Below are positions 12,747 through 25,199 of a DNA stretch of 64,000 nucleotides, piece after piece (the stretch's first letter is position 1; each line of letters starts with the position of its first letter). The stretch covers positions 3,236,501 through 3,300,500 of the forward strand of contig JALIRH010000027.1 in NCBI GenBank assembly GCA_023055505.1. Direction: 5' to 3'. A program made the translations under genes and the position numbers. Source of the DNA: Callipepla californica brunnescens. Its lineage: Eukaryota > Chordata > Aves > Galliformes > Odontophoridae. Under the pieces are notes generated by a model. That model had not been told where the DNA came from. It did not search any database and saw only the letters and a list, made by a program, of their open reading frames with translations.

Positions 12747-15202
12747 GAGATCTTCCCTAAAGTCACTGCTCAGTTTCACACTGGATTTGATCTCTCTTTA
12801 GAATATCAGGAAGAAATAACTCCCGCTGTGTAGAAAGGGAAGAAAGCATACTGGGCCACATTCAGGTCATTCATGAATCAAAACTGAAGGCCTTGTCTAC
12901 TTTCTACATCACTGCTCAGGGAACCACCACAGGTGCCCATAGCTAGTCTTCCATGCTCCATCTTGACACTCTTATTACTGTTAGTGTGACTCTCTTCTCA
13001 CCCTGCATCCTCCCACCAGCAGAGCCTAAACTGGAGGAGGCACAGAGAGGATGTACTTCATTGTGCAGGAGGATGCTATCTGTCTGCCTTCAAATGTTTA
13101 TACTGACCATACTGCCTTTTCCTTTTTCTGATGCTCTACCAGGCCTCCTCTCCATCCTGAACCCCACGAAATGTGTTTGCAAGCCAGGTTTGGCACTGCT
13201 GTGAGCTCGTTTGCTAGCACCTGGCTCTAATAATCCAGCCTCCTTCTATATGTGTGAAGGCTGTCATGCCTTCTCTTTTTGTTCCTCTTGGACAAGCTTA
13301 TTGCTGCCTCCTTATCAGATCCCAAAGCTGAATCAAGATGGGTGCAACTTTAACAGTATCAAAATTCTTAGTTCTTTCAGGCCACATCCTGTGTTGTTTT
13401 CCTCACAGTTTATGTCTCCTATGTGATAAGGAATAGTTTTCTGAGTGTGCCTGGAGTAGCTGGAAAGCTCTGCTCGCTTTGCTATGCAGGTCTAATGAGG
13501 GACGTTAGTATGTAACGGCACAAATGAGAAACTGGTGGTGCTTTAGAACTTTATCTGTTTTCTGTTATTTTTAATGCTCTTGCATTTTAAAAATGTCATC
13601 TATATAAGAATATTTGGAACTACTTACATATAAAGAAAATATGGAAAAATGAAAAGAGCCTGCCTTGCTTGTAGGCGTGCCAAGCAGGCTTGGCAGCCCT
13701 CACTCCACACTGAGCATCGCTCGGCTGTCTGAGCTCCTGCAGCATTCCCTACCTGCACAGAAGCACTTCTGGAACCAGGAGAACACTGGCTTGGGATATT
13801 GTCCTTGTTTAGAGCATTCTGGGGCACGAGTGAAGTATCATGTAGGGTGTGACAGTTAGCAAAGACTTAAACAAGGAGAAAAATGAAATCAGAACTCCCT
13901 AGAAATCGGATCTGCAGTAAGAGTTCTGGACATTCCACAAAAAGCATATCTTGGAGTCAAAAATAGCTTTGACATGCCTTTTCTCTTTCTCGCCCTCTTC
14001 CTCTTTTATTTGTCTATAAATTGCATTGAATTTGCCACTAGTAGTGGTGAAACTATCAGCATCAAAGCATCAAGTGCAGGAGCCTGTTGTAAGTGCTGCA
14101 GCAGAGCTCCCAGCCCAGGGGTCTGCTCTGCCTGGTATGCGTTCTGCATGTTTTCTTGTAGACCAAACAGCTCTTCCAAGGAACTGCTTTTGAGGGAAGC
14201 ATGGCCAATAAGTTTAAGCTGCCCTCATGCTTTGTTTTCTTATTAGTGATTCCAGTTCAACAAAAAAAGATGACTTTAGAGCTAAAGAAGTACAGATGTA
14301 TATGCTCCCAGAAAGGAGTTATGCAAGAGATGGAGTCGAATACTTTAAATTAAAAGCTAGCAGAAACATTTGAATGGGTTGTAGAGCCTGACAATATGCT
14401 TTGTTATGTGCATATATGTTTTTCTATCTAAAATATTTGGTGTGAGTATTCCAGAGCTCTAAAATGGAGGAGGAAAAACTCCCAAAGAAACTGGAATAGA
14501 TCTTACCCCTGTCTGATTTCTTGGGAAAAAGATGAGTATAAAGGATTTTCGAGGTGTTTAGAATCACTGGCATTATGACAGCATGCATCTCTGTCAAAAC
14601 GTTACATGATTAACGAGATCAGAAACATTCTGGGATGTTCTGATCTGTTCTACTAATGCATCTTTTAAAAGTATGAAGTCAGCCCTCTGTAAAATAAATA
14701 CTTGAAAAGCAGTTTTTGTTTTCCTGAGGCTGGTGAGATTAGAGTTTCGTAATCTGTTTGACCAGCTGCAGAGGATGTTCTTTTTCATTTTTTTCTTTTT
14801 AAGTAAATGAGCTTCATCTCAACAAGACTGAAAAAAACAAAACCATACAGCTTCAGAAATGCTTAGTTTTCCCTCGTACGTTTAAATGCGAGCAATTGCA
14901 CTGTCGTGCCTTGTTGCAAACGTAATTGGGATGGAGGTCGTTAATAATTTTTCAAGACTTGGAATGAGAGAATTCCCAAGTTTCTGGGAGTACATCCTCC
15001 CGTGTCAGAAAGGTCCAGTATTTGACTTAGAGACGTAGTTTGAAAAGGTGCTGCCTCTCCCACCTCGCCTGCACGGGGTGTGCAGGCACGCGGGCGTCAG
15101 GCCAGCTCATGCTCCATTCACAAAGCAGTGATTTGCTTGGTGAGTTAGCATTTTTTGATTAAGGTTACTTTGAAAGATAGAAAGGCGTTATTAGCTTCCT
15201 TC

Positions 15203-15219
15203 TGTGTGTGTGTGTGTGT
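15203..15219. repeat. (TG)n microsatellite
   Basis: About eight perfect TG dinucleotides in intronic sequence, likely length-polymorphic. Confidence 0.85.
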
Positions 15220-18200
15220 ATAAGGCCACGTGTATAACTTTCCATAGTGGGGAGAATTCCAGCAATATCAGGCAGCCTGCTAGCTCATTGCACAACATGA
15301 ATAGCTTTCTTTTGTTCATGCCGGGAATCAGATTAGCCTGTTGATTGGAAATAACCGAGCCTTTCATATTTTCTTTTTGAGAGAGCATAGCAGAATAAGA
15401 TGTTTTGCAAAGCCTCTTAGCAGTGTTTATGTTAGCAGGTCTTCGTGCATGGGGGACAAGGAATGCGTTTGGAAGGAGACCTTTGTAGAGCACCAGGGGT
15501 CCACTGGAACCCCGATCGGGTCTCCAGGTGTAAAGTTTCAGGACACTCACTTAAAGTGGCAGTTGGGTGATAAACGGGGTTGGGAATGGAGCACCCGGCG
15601 GGGAGGAGATTGCCTTTTTCAGCCCCTGATTGATAAATACCTTTATCGGGAGTCAGATGTTCAGGAAATTCTGCTCGAACCCCTGATGTTTGTTTTCGTG
15701 GGGCTGCTACTAAGAACAGAACGAGCAGCAAAACCAGATGTTTGACTTGTCCATCTGCATGCACAACGGCAATTTTTCACCAGCAGAGCATCTCCGCTGA
15801 TGCGACGGTTGGACATTCTCATGTCATACCATCACAGGATCAAGAAGTTAAGTGAAAACATGGAAGCTGACACTGGGTCTTCCCAGGAAACTCGCTCAGA
15901 GTGTGGCAGACTCTGTGCCATTGCCTTTTATTGTGAAGTTTTGAACAAAATGCAAACGAGGAGATGAGAATTGCCAGGGGCTCAGTGCCCACTGCCGTTT
16001 GGCGTGTCAGCCTGTGACCTGATTGGGAATGCTTCCTTTTGGATAATAGTCTCAAAATCAGTCTGAAAGGTTGACATGAAAAGTACCTGAAGTATTTTCT
16101 GTGTGCTCTGAGGCTGATAACAAACTTTGCAGTTCCGGTTTTAATAACGATGGGGGGAGCTACGAAACTTCAAAAGGTTTGTGATGAATGTTTTTTGACA
16201 ATGCGTCAGCTGAACATTAGGCAGAATCTTGGTAAATCCCTTCATAAGTGGTTTAAAATGGAGTTTTGAACTTTCCCTTCATAACTGTATGCTTAAGATG
16301 TCATGGTATCTTTGGGTTTAAAAGATTTGTTCTCTCGGGTGTATGTGAACTGTTGGTATTTCTGTCTGCACCTCAGAGAGCGGAAGGGGGAAAAGGTGTG
16401 GCTGTGCAGGAAACCTTGGCTGTGGGTCCGAAGGGTCTGCAGGGAAAGACCAAAGGAACAGAGGGCTTCTGGTAAATATTGGGGGAAATGTCCACAGCTG
16501 ACAGCATTCACAGTGACTTCCCTGTGATGACCCAAGGACGGTCAGAGCAATGCTTGCACATGGCAACTGCTCGTTGGGTTGAGTGGTTCATTGAGAACAG
16601 CAGATAAAAGCATTTATTGCTGCTCTCTGGGCCTCTTCCCTCCTCTCTGCTGTCACCTGTGCTGCTCAAAGCCAAAACAATTCCTTCCCTGGCTCCTTGG
16701 AACACAATGCTGAACTTCACAATGTATCCTGCTCTTTTCCTTGAATTGCTGTCTTTGCAGGACTTGCTGTGCCCTATGACATCCTTTGCATTTCAAACGA
16801 ATTCTGTTTATAGAGCAATGCAGTGAAGTCCTGACTCAGCAAAGTGCTTTGGTCCTTGCCTAATTTTAAGCCCACAGATAGCTCTGTTGGTGCTGTGAGT
16901 TTTTAGGTGTGCACAACTGAGGATACTGCAGAGAAGTGGTCTGAAAACTTTGCTCAGCTACACTAGACATTTGCAGAAAATGTCCCAAACACATCAGTGA
17001 CTCAAAGGAACAGAGGAGGAAGGAATCCACATGTTGACAAAATTAACAGTGCTCTGGGGATCTCCAGAGCTCGCAGATCCAGGTGGGGTCTGATCTGAAG
17101 CAGTGTTTAGGGACTGCTGGGGAACTTGTGTGAATGATCTGCTCAACAGGCAACATCTAAAATACACTGCCAATCAGCTCCTCCAAACAGATCATGAAAA
17201 ATTAAAGTAGTATATATAGCATTAGGCCCAACCACACAGGAAAAAATGTTTGAATAGACACTTCTTGCCGTTAAGTGACCTACTTGCAAAATTTTTCACT
17301 ACTACTAGAGAGACTTAATTCTGTTCCTGGAGCCAATTTTTTCTCTTCCTTCCTGAACCCCTTTCTTTCTTCCCACGCTACCTCAAGGGAAGAAGTTCTT
17401 GTACTTCACAATGGCATCTCCTACTGGCAAAGCACAGAAGCAATAGGGACTAACGAAAAGTGGCTGCTTGGCATGCAAAGGCTACAGCTGTGCTTAGTCT
17501 GCAAGGTCTCCACTCCCATTTTGAAATGTCAGGAGAGTGGGCCACATTTCCAAATTTCTTCAGTATATGGCAGTTCATCTCCTTCCAGGTGGGAGCTGTG
17601 ACTTCTTTGCCTTGGAAAACTACCCTTTGTACCCGATTCCTAAACCAAGGAACTTAGATTTTCTCTCTCATGATGATTGGTAGAAAATGGGCAACCAGCT
17701 CTTTTGGGGACACTTGTTAAAAGGAGCTAACAGTTACATTTTTGTGCCACGCTGTATTTTGTGTTCACTATTGATGAAATGGTGTTTAGCAGTGGATAGA
17801 CTAGGCATGAAGATTCCCAGATCAGCAGCTCTCTTGCACAGATCAGTCTTTGCAGCACTGCTCCCTTCTCCACCCACACTCACTTATTAGCAGCTTCACC
17901 TTAATGAAGTTGAACTGATGCTTAGAGGCTAGAAGGTCACTGGAAGGAATGTGCTCAAGACAGTTTAAATATTGCTTATGGTGTTTTACTTTCTATTCCT
18001 GGGGAGCAATAAAGCATAAATTTTCTGTAGTCATAATAGTAATTGTAATGTTACCTGTAGGATGGAAAAATAATTTGAGTTATTAAATACCGTAACTATT
18101 TTCAGTATAAAATAATGGATTTTATTTTTCTGTTGCAACAGCGTTGGCTCCCTGCATATAGGTTGTGGACAACTTTGTTTGTAAAAACAAAGCTATTGTT

Positions 18201-18602
18201 TTAACAGAAACCACAGAATTTTTGCCTTTCATATTGAATCAGTAGCATAATGAGTAGTGGAGCAATAGTTCAACATCAAAGGAGGCTTTTTGGATATATA
18301 GTGTGTTGCAGCAACAGTGAAAAAGTTCCCACCAGAAAGGAATTTTTCCATATGCAAACAGCAAACATATGTATTAGGTTAAACCCAGAAGATTTCCCTT
18401 GCTATCCACCAAAACCTAGAGAGGACTCAAGTACAGAGATTTTCAAGCAGTCACATGCTGGAATGCAGCACGGGCAGCAAGAGTGGCCGAGGTACGGAGC
18501 AGTGGCAGTGCACCAAGCTCTGCTGAGAACCAGCAAGAACTGATGGTGCACCAAAAATCTGTCTCCAATGTCAGTATTTTGCTTCTTAAACATACCACTG
18601 GC

Positions 18603-18757
18603 ACAGGCTGCACAGAGAAGTGGTGGAGTCTCCTTCTCTGGAGACGTTCAAGACCAGCTTGGACTCCTACCTGTGCAGCCTGGGCTAGGGAGCTGCTTTG
18701 GCAGGGGGTTGGACTCGATGGAGGTCCCTTCCAACCCCTCCAATTCTGTGATTCTTC
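18603..18757 (+). mobile_element. CR1 LINE 3' fragment
   Basis: This has the sense CR1 3' end: GGAGTCTCCTTCTCTGGAGA, then CTGCTTTGGCAGGGGGTTGG, GAGGTCCCTTCCAACCCCTC and the terminal TTCTGTGATTCTT octamer-like repeat. It is 5'-truncated and non-coding. The close match to the consensus phrases suggests a relatively young subfamily. Confidence 0.92.
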
Positions 18758-19527
18758 CCAGGCAGCCCATACCTACAGCTGCATGCAGAGAGAAAGGTAC
18801 TCAAGACCGAGCATTTCTATAACATAACTGTAAAGCAGCTCCACATACACTTCTGAATCAAAATTTGCTTTATTTTTTTGTCACCGTTCACAGAGTTTTC
18901 TTTGAGATTCCAGAGCTAGGTTTTCTTCTTATGATCAGGGAGAGAAAATACATCAATGGATGTAATTTAAATTTAGAAGGCACTTAAAGAGGAGCCTTAT
19001 ATTCAGAATTATTGTTGGCACATGTTTTGAGGATGTAAAGTGGAAGCCTTCTTCTGTGGGCATTAGCTGGGAGATAATTAAATCTACCGTAGGTAATTAT
19101 GGTAGCTTTTATTACTGCATCTTTCATTAACTAATTATATTAATTTGGTAACGTTTGAAAAATTCTTTGAAGATGAAAAGTGTTAACTATTACTACCTTT
19201 AGCAGAAGTATTACTGTGCACTGTTCATAGATACTGAGGTCTTTTCTTGATACAGATGCACATCTGCATGAGCAGAGTTGCTGTTAGAGCCAGTAAGAAT
19301 GACACTGGTATGTCAGGAAGAGACTGCTGTTACTTGGTGCAACCTGATCACAATGAGCTGTGACTTTGCTGCTGATAGGTTTTGTTTCAAAGTGAAAATA
19401 TATTGGGTTTTTAGCAATTTTTAGAAGATTTTCCTTCTAAGTACCTCTTATTTATTCAATGCTCAGTAGCAGAGAGATAAATCTACCAGTGTCTTTGTGA
19501 TCCCAGGGTGGTGAGGAGGTTCCCTGG

Positions 19528-19602
19528 TGTAGGAGCCTGCTTTGGCAGGGGGGTTGGACTCAATGATCTCTTGAGGTCCCTTCCAACCCCTATCATTCTA
19601 TG
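19528..19602 (+). mobile_element. CR1 LINE 3' fragment, short
   Basis: About 75 bases of CR1 3' end: CTGCTTTGGCAGGGGGGTTG, a GATCTCTTGAGGTCCCTTCC stretch and ATCATTCTATGA at the terminus. It lies 0.8 kb from the previous CR1, has the same orientation and shares its CTGCTTTGGCAGG word, so the two probably belong to the same subfamily. Confidence 0.9.
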
Positions 19603-20679
19603 AGAGCAGACTAGTGCCCTGCTAACACTCAAGAGCTCACTGAAAGTAGGAAATGGTCTTAGGCTGAGGAAGAAGAAATATTTCAGTGTTTGTACACACA
19701 GTACCTCTGCATCATCATGATTTTGTTTATGTAAGCCTTCCAAAACTGAGTTTTCTTTCAGGGAATCCAACACTTCTCTTTTAAGATATCCTGTGATTAA
19801 AGGATAATCAAGCCAGTTTTCAGATATTAAAGACTAAATCCTTTGAATATTCCCATTTCATACTTGTTCATGTGATTTGTAGAAATCTTTCCCTTACCAG
19901 CTTTTAGTTGATTTAGATTAAGCCTCGTAACTAATGCCAAAAATTTATTCCTGCCTTGAAAAGGGATTTTGTAATGCTGGCATCATACCCTTTGTCTCTC
20001 CATGACTCTCAGTCCAAACGACGTGCTTGACAAGTTTTGGGGTATTTTTAAAGAAACCCTTTGCAGCCTCAGTCTGGCACCCAGGGTTGGGCCGCGTCCC
20101 TCTGCACCATCCCAGCATTTCTGGAGCTCTGCTCCTACCTCTCCCTGTCTGACAATCATTTTACTGGTGACGACCAAGCCACCAAGAGCCTTCCAAGAGA
20201 TGAAGTGTGGGTGTTCATTGCTCCTTTAATATCAGCCAGTAACCAAACATATCACGGACTGCTGTGACAGCCCTGGTCCCATGCACCAGCTCTACTTGAG
20301 ATCCTGAAGTCTGACAGCAGTATTTCAGTGGCATATTCTCAAAACCATCACTCTTCCATCCTTCTCATGTCACTCAAAGTCGTGTGTGACCGAAACGTTT
20401 ACATTATACATTTATTTTAGGATCCTTTCCATTTTTATAAATAAATCAAATGAATGCTCCTTTTATACAGCTGTAATTCACCCACATTGTTGCAGTAGAG
20501 CTTATTATCTCATTTACATTTTTAAGTGCTTTTCAAAGTGTAGGATATCTGGACTGGAAAGCAAAACATTTCGTTTCTTTGTTCTCAGGCCAACACAAAG
20601 CACTTCCAAGGTCAGGTATGGTGTAGACTTTCAACAACAAACATGTTTACATGGCGTTTGAAAGCCAGTTTAACTGAAC

Positions 20680-20696
20680 AAAAAAAAAAAAAAAAA
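20680..20696. repeat. poly(A) tract
   Basis: A run of about 17 A followed by GAAAA. No retroelement body is recognisable upstream of it. Confidence 0.7.
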
Positions 20697-23600
20697 GAAA
20701 ACCCAACTGTCTTTGTAACAGTGATGTAAGTCAACGTAGCAGAGCTGAGAGAGGGGAATTCATTTTGTCCTTGGAAAAACTGAGCTTAATAAGTTTGGTT
20801 TTGTTTTCTAGTTGGGAAAAACTGCCCCCAACCCTCAGAAATTGGCCAGTGATTTTTACTTTTCTCTGTGCCTTTTTCCTTCATCTCGACAGTTGTTAAA
20901 CATAAGCACTGTTATTCTTTGGGCAAAATCTGTAACTTTGAAGCTCTGGAATAAAAACTGCATTTTGAAACCAAACCAAACCTTTGTTTCATTTTCCAAA
21001 AGAGATGTTCCCTGGTGCACCTGGGGTAAGTCATCTGCTGACTTTAAGAGCATTCTGCATGCTGAAAACTTATCTGTCAGGCGCAGAAAAGATGTGATGG
21101 TGCCGGGTAGCTTCAGAAATCGCTATCAGCATTCAGGCTCTGACCACTGCCTATGGAGCTTTTTGACAATAGAGAGAATTTTCAGTGTGATCTTCAAAAG
21201 GGCGCATTATTCATGGCAGCCATCACGGTTCCTCCTAGAAAATTACAATCATGGGCAGCAATCTTACTTGGTTCTAATTACTGTCTTCAGAGATAATCGC
21301 ATGCAGGAATCTACAGCAACTATGAGATTTTGATGTTGCTCTTTTTTTTTCTTTTTTTTCACGTGTCTTTGATCAAATACCGATCTTTTGGTTTTGCTTT
21401 TTTTTGTCCTCATGCTGATGGGAGGGCTGAAATATCCAGATAAGCATTACTTCTAGGACATCCTTTATAAACAAAACCAGTTCCTACAAAGTGAGTGGTA
21501 GCAGAGCCCATGTGCAAAGCACTGAAGTTTGCCAGTGATAGCTAAAAAATGGTAAAGACATTTGGGATTCATCAGAGGCACGAGTCTTTTTTTATGCAGT
21601 CCCAATACCAACAGACAGTCGTGATTGGAAGAGTCTGCAAACTCATACAGTATATTGTTTTTGACAGTCGATGAATGGATAATAATATACTTTGTTATCC
21701 TTATCTGTTATGGTTAAAAAACGAAGCAGAAAAAGAACCTTCTTTCTAAGTTGTGTTTGCTTAAGACATTGTCTGCTCTTTTAATGGAACAAACCATGTG
21801 CTTCATACGAGGAAATACTACCTAGTAGTATTTACTTTCTGCTGCTGCAGAAAGTAAAAATGGGGAAATTAGGGAGTGAAACAGCACTACACCAATTCTC
21901 TGCCGCACCGTGGTTGCTGTCTGTAGCAGGAGCTCTTTGAGATCCCATTTCGTATTCAATACTGCAGTTTTTTTGTGATGGAGAGTGATAGAAATTCATT
22001 CTCTGAGACAAAGGCATGCATGTACACTCATATGTGTATGTGTGCTATCCCTTGATCTTCTTCAAAGTCTTGTGAGAAGTCAAACTTGCTCTTGAGCACT
22101 AGGAGAGAATCCTCACCCCTTGCCAAGCTGTTCGGGTTGTATGAGCTGGTCATGTGGAAATAGCAGAAGGCAGATCATACTTTGTAGTTTGGCCAGATGT
22201 GCTCTCTGAGTGTTCCTGAGAGCTGCACTGTGCTGGTCGTGCCTGAACACTTTGGGGTTATGGGAAGTCTGTTATCAAGTTAAATGGGCCTTTGGTGATC
22301 TTTGATACACGGTCCTGCTCGTTCTGTGTTGCATTTCCACATCGCGTGACCTGATCGTTGTAGGTTTCACGTCAAGGTCAGCTGGTTTGTGTTTTAAGTT
22401 AGAGGTGTTTTTAATTGGAGGTACAAAAAGCAAACAACAAGCCTACAGTTCACACGTTAATTTTCATTATAATAATGCAAATTACTGGCACTGCTAGACT
22501 TGTTGAGTATCAAGAGTTGAGCTGAGATACGTGTTCAAGACAGGATTTCAGCTTTTCTCAGAAGCAGTGATAGCATAAAAGTCCCTGGGCAGATTGGAAG
22601 TTCAAGCTTGGGTCTGGTTGCATTTTTTGGCACTAGAACATGTAATAGCCTTAAAACTATAAGACTTTAAAGTTAATGCCTGGCATCACTTCAAAACAAT
22701 GTGGAAGATCTATCATAAGTAGACCTCTTATCTTATCTCCATAGCAATTTTATCCTGTAAATGATTTGAGAGCACAGGATTTCAGTGCTGGGGAAGAGAG
22801 CAAGGCTTTTGCTGTTTAATCTTTGTACCCCTGCTCTTGTTAACGATGCTGGTTTACACCTGGGTGAAGAGTAAGGAGGCAGGAGCTCACAGTGCTGTGT
22901 ATTCTGTGGGCACACTGGTCCCCACTGTGGCAACAAGTCCCCAGTGCTGCTCCAAACCCTGCTGCAGGCAGCCTGGTGTCCCTGTGGCCTGTCCCCGGGG
23001 TCAGCCCCTGCTCGGGTCCTGGCTGCCCCGTGCCTTTCAGCTGATGGGCAGCTCTGCCCCGATTTTCTACCGTACAAAAGATGGCTCAAAGTATTCCCTT
23101 TCTGCTGCCACAGCTGCCTCTGTGCCGATGTCAATCTAACATCCACATTGTGCACTTTGCTTCAAGTCAGCACTTGCAGCTAACAATGCCTTCATTCAAG
23201 CTGACAACATAACTAAGCTTTTAGTAAGTGTGTAAGTAAATGTTAAGTGTGTATTCAAACGACCAACAATGGCTAGGAAACTTTAAAAAAAAATATCTTT
23301 GAAACTTGGTATTGTTTGTTTGGTGTGTATCTGTTAGAAATAACACAGACTATCAGCTCCTTGGGGCATGACTTTTCTTTTGTTAAGCCCATAACAAAAA
23401 GATCAAGGCTCTGAGGGACGGCCGTAATAAAAATAAATATATAAGGGGAACAATAATGACAAAATAAATTTGTCAATGCATTTTATGAGCGAGGTTTAGA
23501 AGTGATTATTCCCGAACTAAATAAAGACTGGATTGTTGTGGTAAAGGGATGTGATCGTAATATCCTTGTTTTTATTGCCCTTTATGCTGTGTCTGTAGAT

Positions 23601-23796
23601 CCCGTGCTGAACTCACCCCAGGGCAGGAGGGAGCCCCACATCTCAGCGAGCATCCCATGGCAGTAGCATGGAATGCATTTCCACTCAAATTCCAGACATA
23701 GATTTCCAGAGGGTTGTTACCCAGGCTTAAAGGAAAAGTTATTGGTGCGCTGCAAAAGCGTTCCCAGGAAGCACAGGTTGTACAACGAGCATGACA

Positions 23797-23981
23797 GATG
23801 GTGGTGGAGCAACAGAGCTATCAGTGCCCATCCCTGGAGATGGATGAGGCCATGGAGGAGCCCTGGCCATGGAGGAGCCCTGGGCAGCCTGAGCTTCTGG
23901 GGGCACCCAGCTCATGGTAGGGGTTGGAACGAGATGATCTCTGAGCTCCTTAAGCCCTTCTATGTTTCTATGATTCTATTA
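23797..23981 (+). mobile_element. CR1 LINE 3' fragment with internal 17-bp duplication
   Basis: This is a sense CR1 3' end with CCCATCCCTGGAGATGGATG, GGGCAGCCTGAGCTTCTGG, GGTTGGAACGAGATGATCTC and the terminal TTCTATGATTCTATTATG. Inside it CCATGGAGGAGCCCTGG is tandemly repeated with period 17 (starting 23850 and 23867). The duplication occurred after or during the life of this copy. It lies 350 bases upstream of a CEP112 exon. Confidence 0.9.
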
Positions 23982-24331
23982 TGATAATAAAATTCTGAGA
24001 AAGATCCCACAACACACCCATTCATGTCCAGTCTTCAAGGACATTGATCATGTTTTTAACATGAGTACTTGTAGGCTGTGATAAGGTAGAACTCAGTATT
24101 TAACTGTACCAAGTACAGCTTAATTGCTCGTGTTTGGTCGGTGGTCTCACCTGTGCAGAATAATTGTACTTAATAAGGACAGAAAACGGGACGTGTCCCT
24201 TCTGAGGGACAGCTGGGAGCTGAAGAGTGGAGCTTGGACCACAGGGTGTTCTGAACTAGTGTCGAAACATATGGCCTGTGAGTTTATGTGTGGGTTTCTC
24301 ACCTGTTCTGCTCCTTCTGCTTTTGTTTCAG

Positions 24332-24421
24332 ATCCTGCAAGATGAAGTGAAGAGTTTCCACAGCGAGATGTGGGCTGCAGAGAAGAAGCTGCAGCACAGG
24401 GAGCTGAAGTTCCAGGAGCAG
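24332..24421 (+). CDS. CEP112: CEP112 coding exon (coiled coil)
   Basis: This 90-nt exon (30 codons, phase 0 at both ends) lies between CTTTTGTTTCAG and GTACGG. It begins ILQDEVKSFHSEMWAAEKKL and ends QHRELKFQEQ. The heptad-like hydrophobic spacing continues the coiled coil of the previous exon. The AEKKLQH-EL core is, from memory, one of the better conserved parts of the CEP112 tail. The frame joins without interruption to ITQLQQEYE in the next exon. No signal peptide, membrane segment or catalytic residue is present. The exon is symmetric and could be skipped in frame. Confidence 0.9.
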
Positions 24422-25084
24422 GTACGGGGCTGCCCCTTGGGTGGGGAGCTGCCATGGGGAATGACAAGATCTTGCTTCAAAGCAAGAGCACATATTTTCC
24501 TGCAAAATTTTCAGCTAGCTTTCTTTTCTGTTTTTGTTAATAAAAGGGAATTAAACTGTCTGAACCCTACGGGCAAATACTTATCTCTTGCTCTCTATTC
24601 CAGGTTGGTATTTCAGCTATCCTAGCTGTTAAATGATGCATTTATTTTCAAGTGACTGTACTGTTACAGCAGAGGGTTCTGAGACTATTCTAACCCCTAG
24701 TTTGATGCTTGTACCGAGAGAATTATAATTGGACAATGACTGAGATAAAAAATAATCTTTACTGCTGATCTCATGCATCTATCGTCCTAGCATGTTGTCT
24801 GTAAACAGTTCCATGTGATTAATGCTGCTAAAATTAATATAGACACTTCCAGTGAAATCAGAGATGTAGTGTGCTTCAAGCAAAGTGGTGTATGTAATTT
24901 ACAGAGTGGTATTTAAACAGAAAGCCCACGATCTGCATTTCAACCAAACTGACGTATTCAGGCACATGGACAGGTTGTGGATGTCTGAATCAGAAATGGG
25001 TTTACAGATCTCTGGTGCAGATGCAGTTCTGCAGCATTTCAGGACTTTATATGATATCTACCCAGCTTTATATATAGCCACCAC

Positions 25085-25199
25085 TGTGGAGGTAATGGCT
25101 GGAAGGGCTCTGAGCACTGACGGAGCTGTGGGTGTCCCAGCTCGATGCAGGGAGTTGGACCAGATGGCCTTTAAGGGTCCCTTCTGACAAACCATTCTG
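25085..25199 (+). mobile_element. CR1 LINE 3' fragment
   Basis: It carries the CR1 3' words GGAGTTGGACCAGATGGCCT, TTAAGGGTCCCTTCTGAC and AACCATTCTGG in sense orientation. The upstream GAGCACTGACGGAGCTGTGG part differs from the other copies here, which suggests a different CR1 subfamily. The terminal octamer repeats are lost. Confidence 0.85.

Larger units (their letters stand above)
2575..24331 (+). other. CEP112: CEP112 intron, about 21.8 kb
   Basis: This long intron runs from donor GTAATC at 2575 to acceptor CTTTTGTTTCAG ending at 24331. It is AT-rich and contains CR1 fragments near 18603, 19528 and 23797, homopolymer T/A tracts (5630, 12725, 20680), a TG microsatellite at 15203 and the telomere-like insertion at 7098-7141. 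A 173-residue open frame at 20812-21333 is the only notable ORF and resembles no family I know. I see no additional CEP112 exon, because the flanking exons already join in frame. Confidence 0.8.

Noticed and set aside
15341..15745. 134-residue open frame in the CEP112 intron
   Set aside because: Chance length for this GC content, overlapped by antisense frames and without splice context that fits CEP112.
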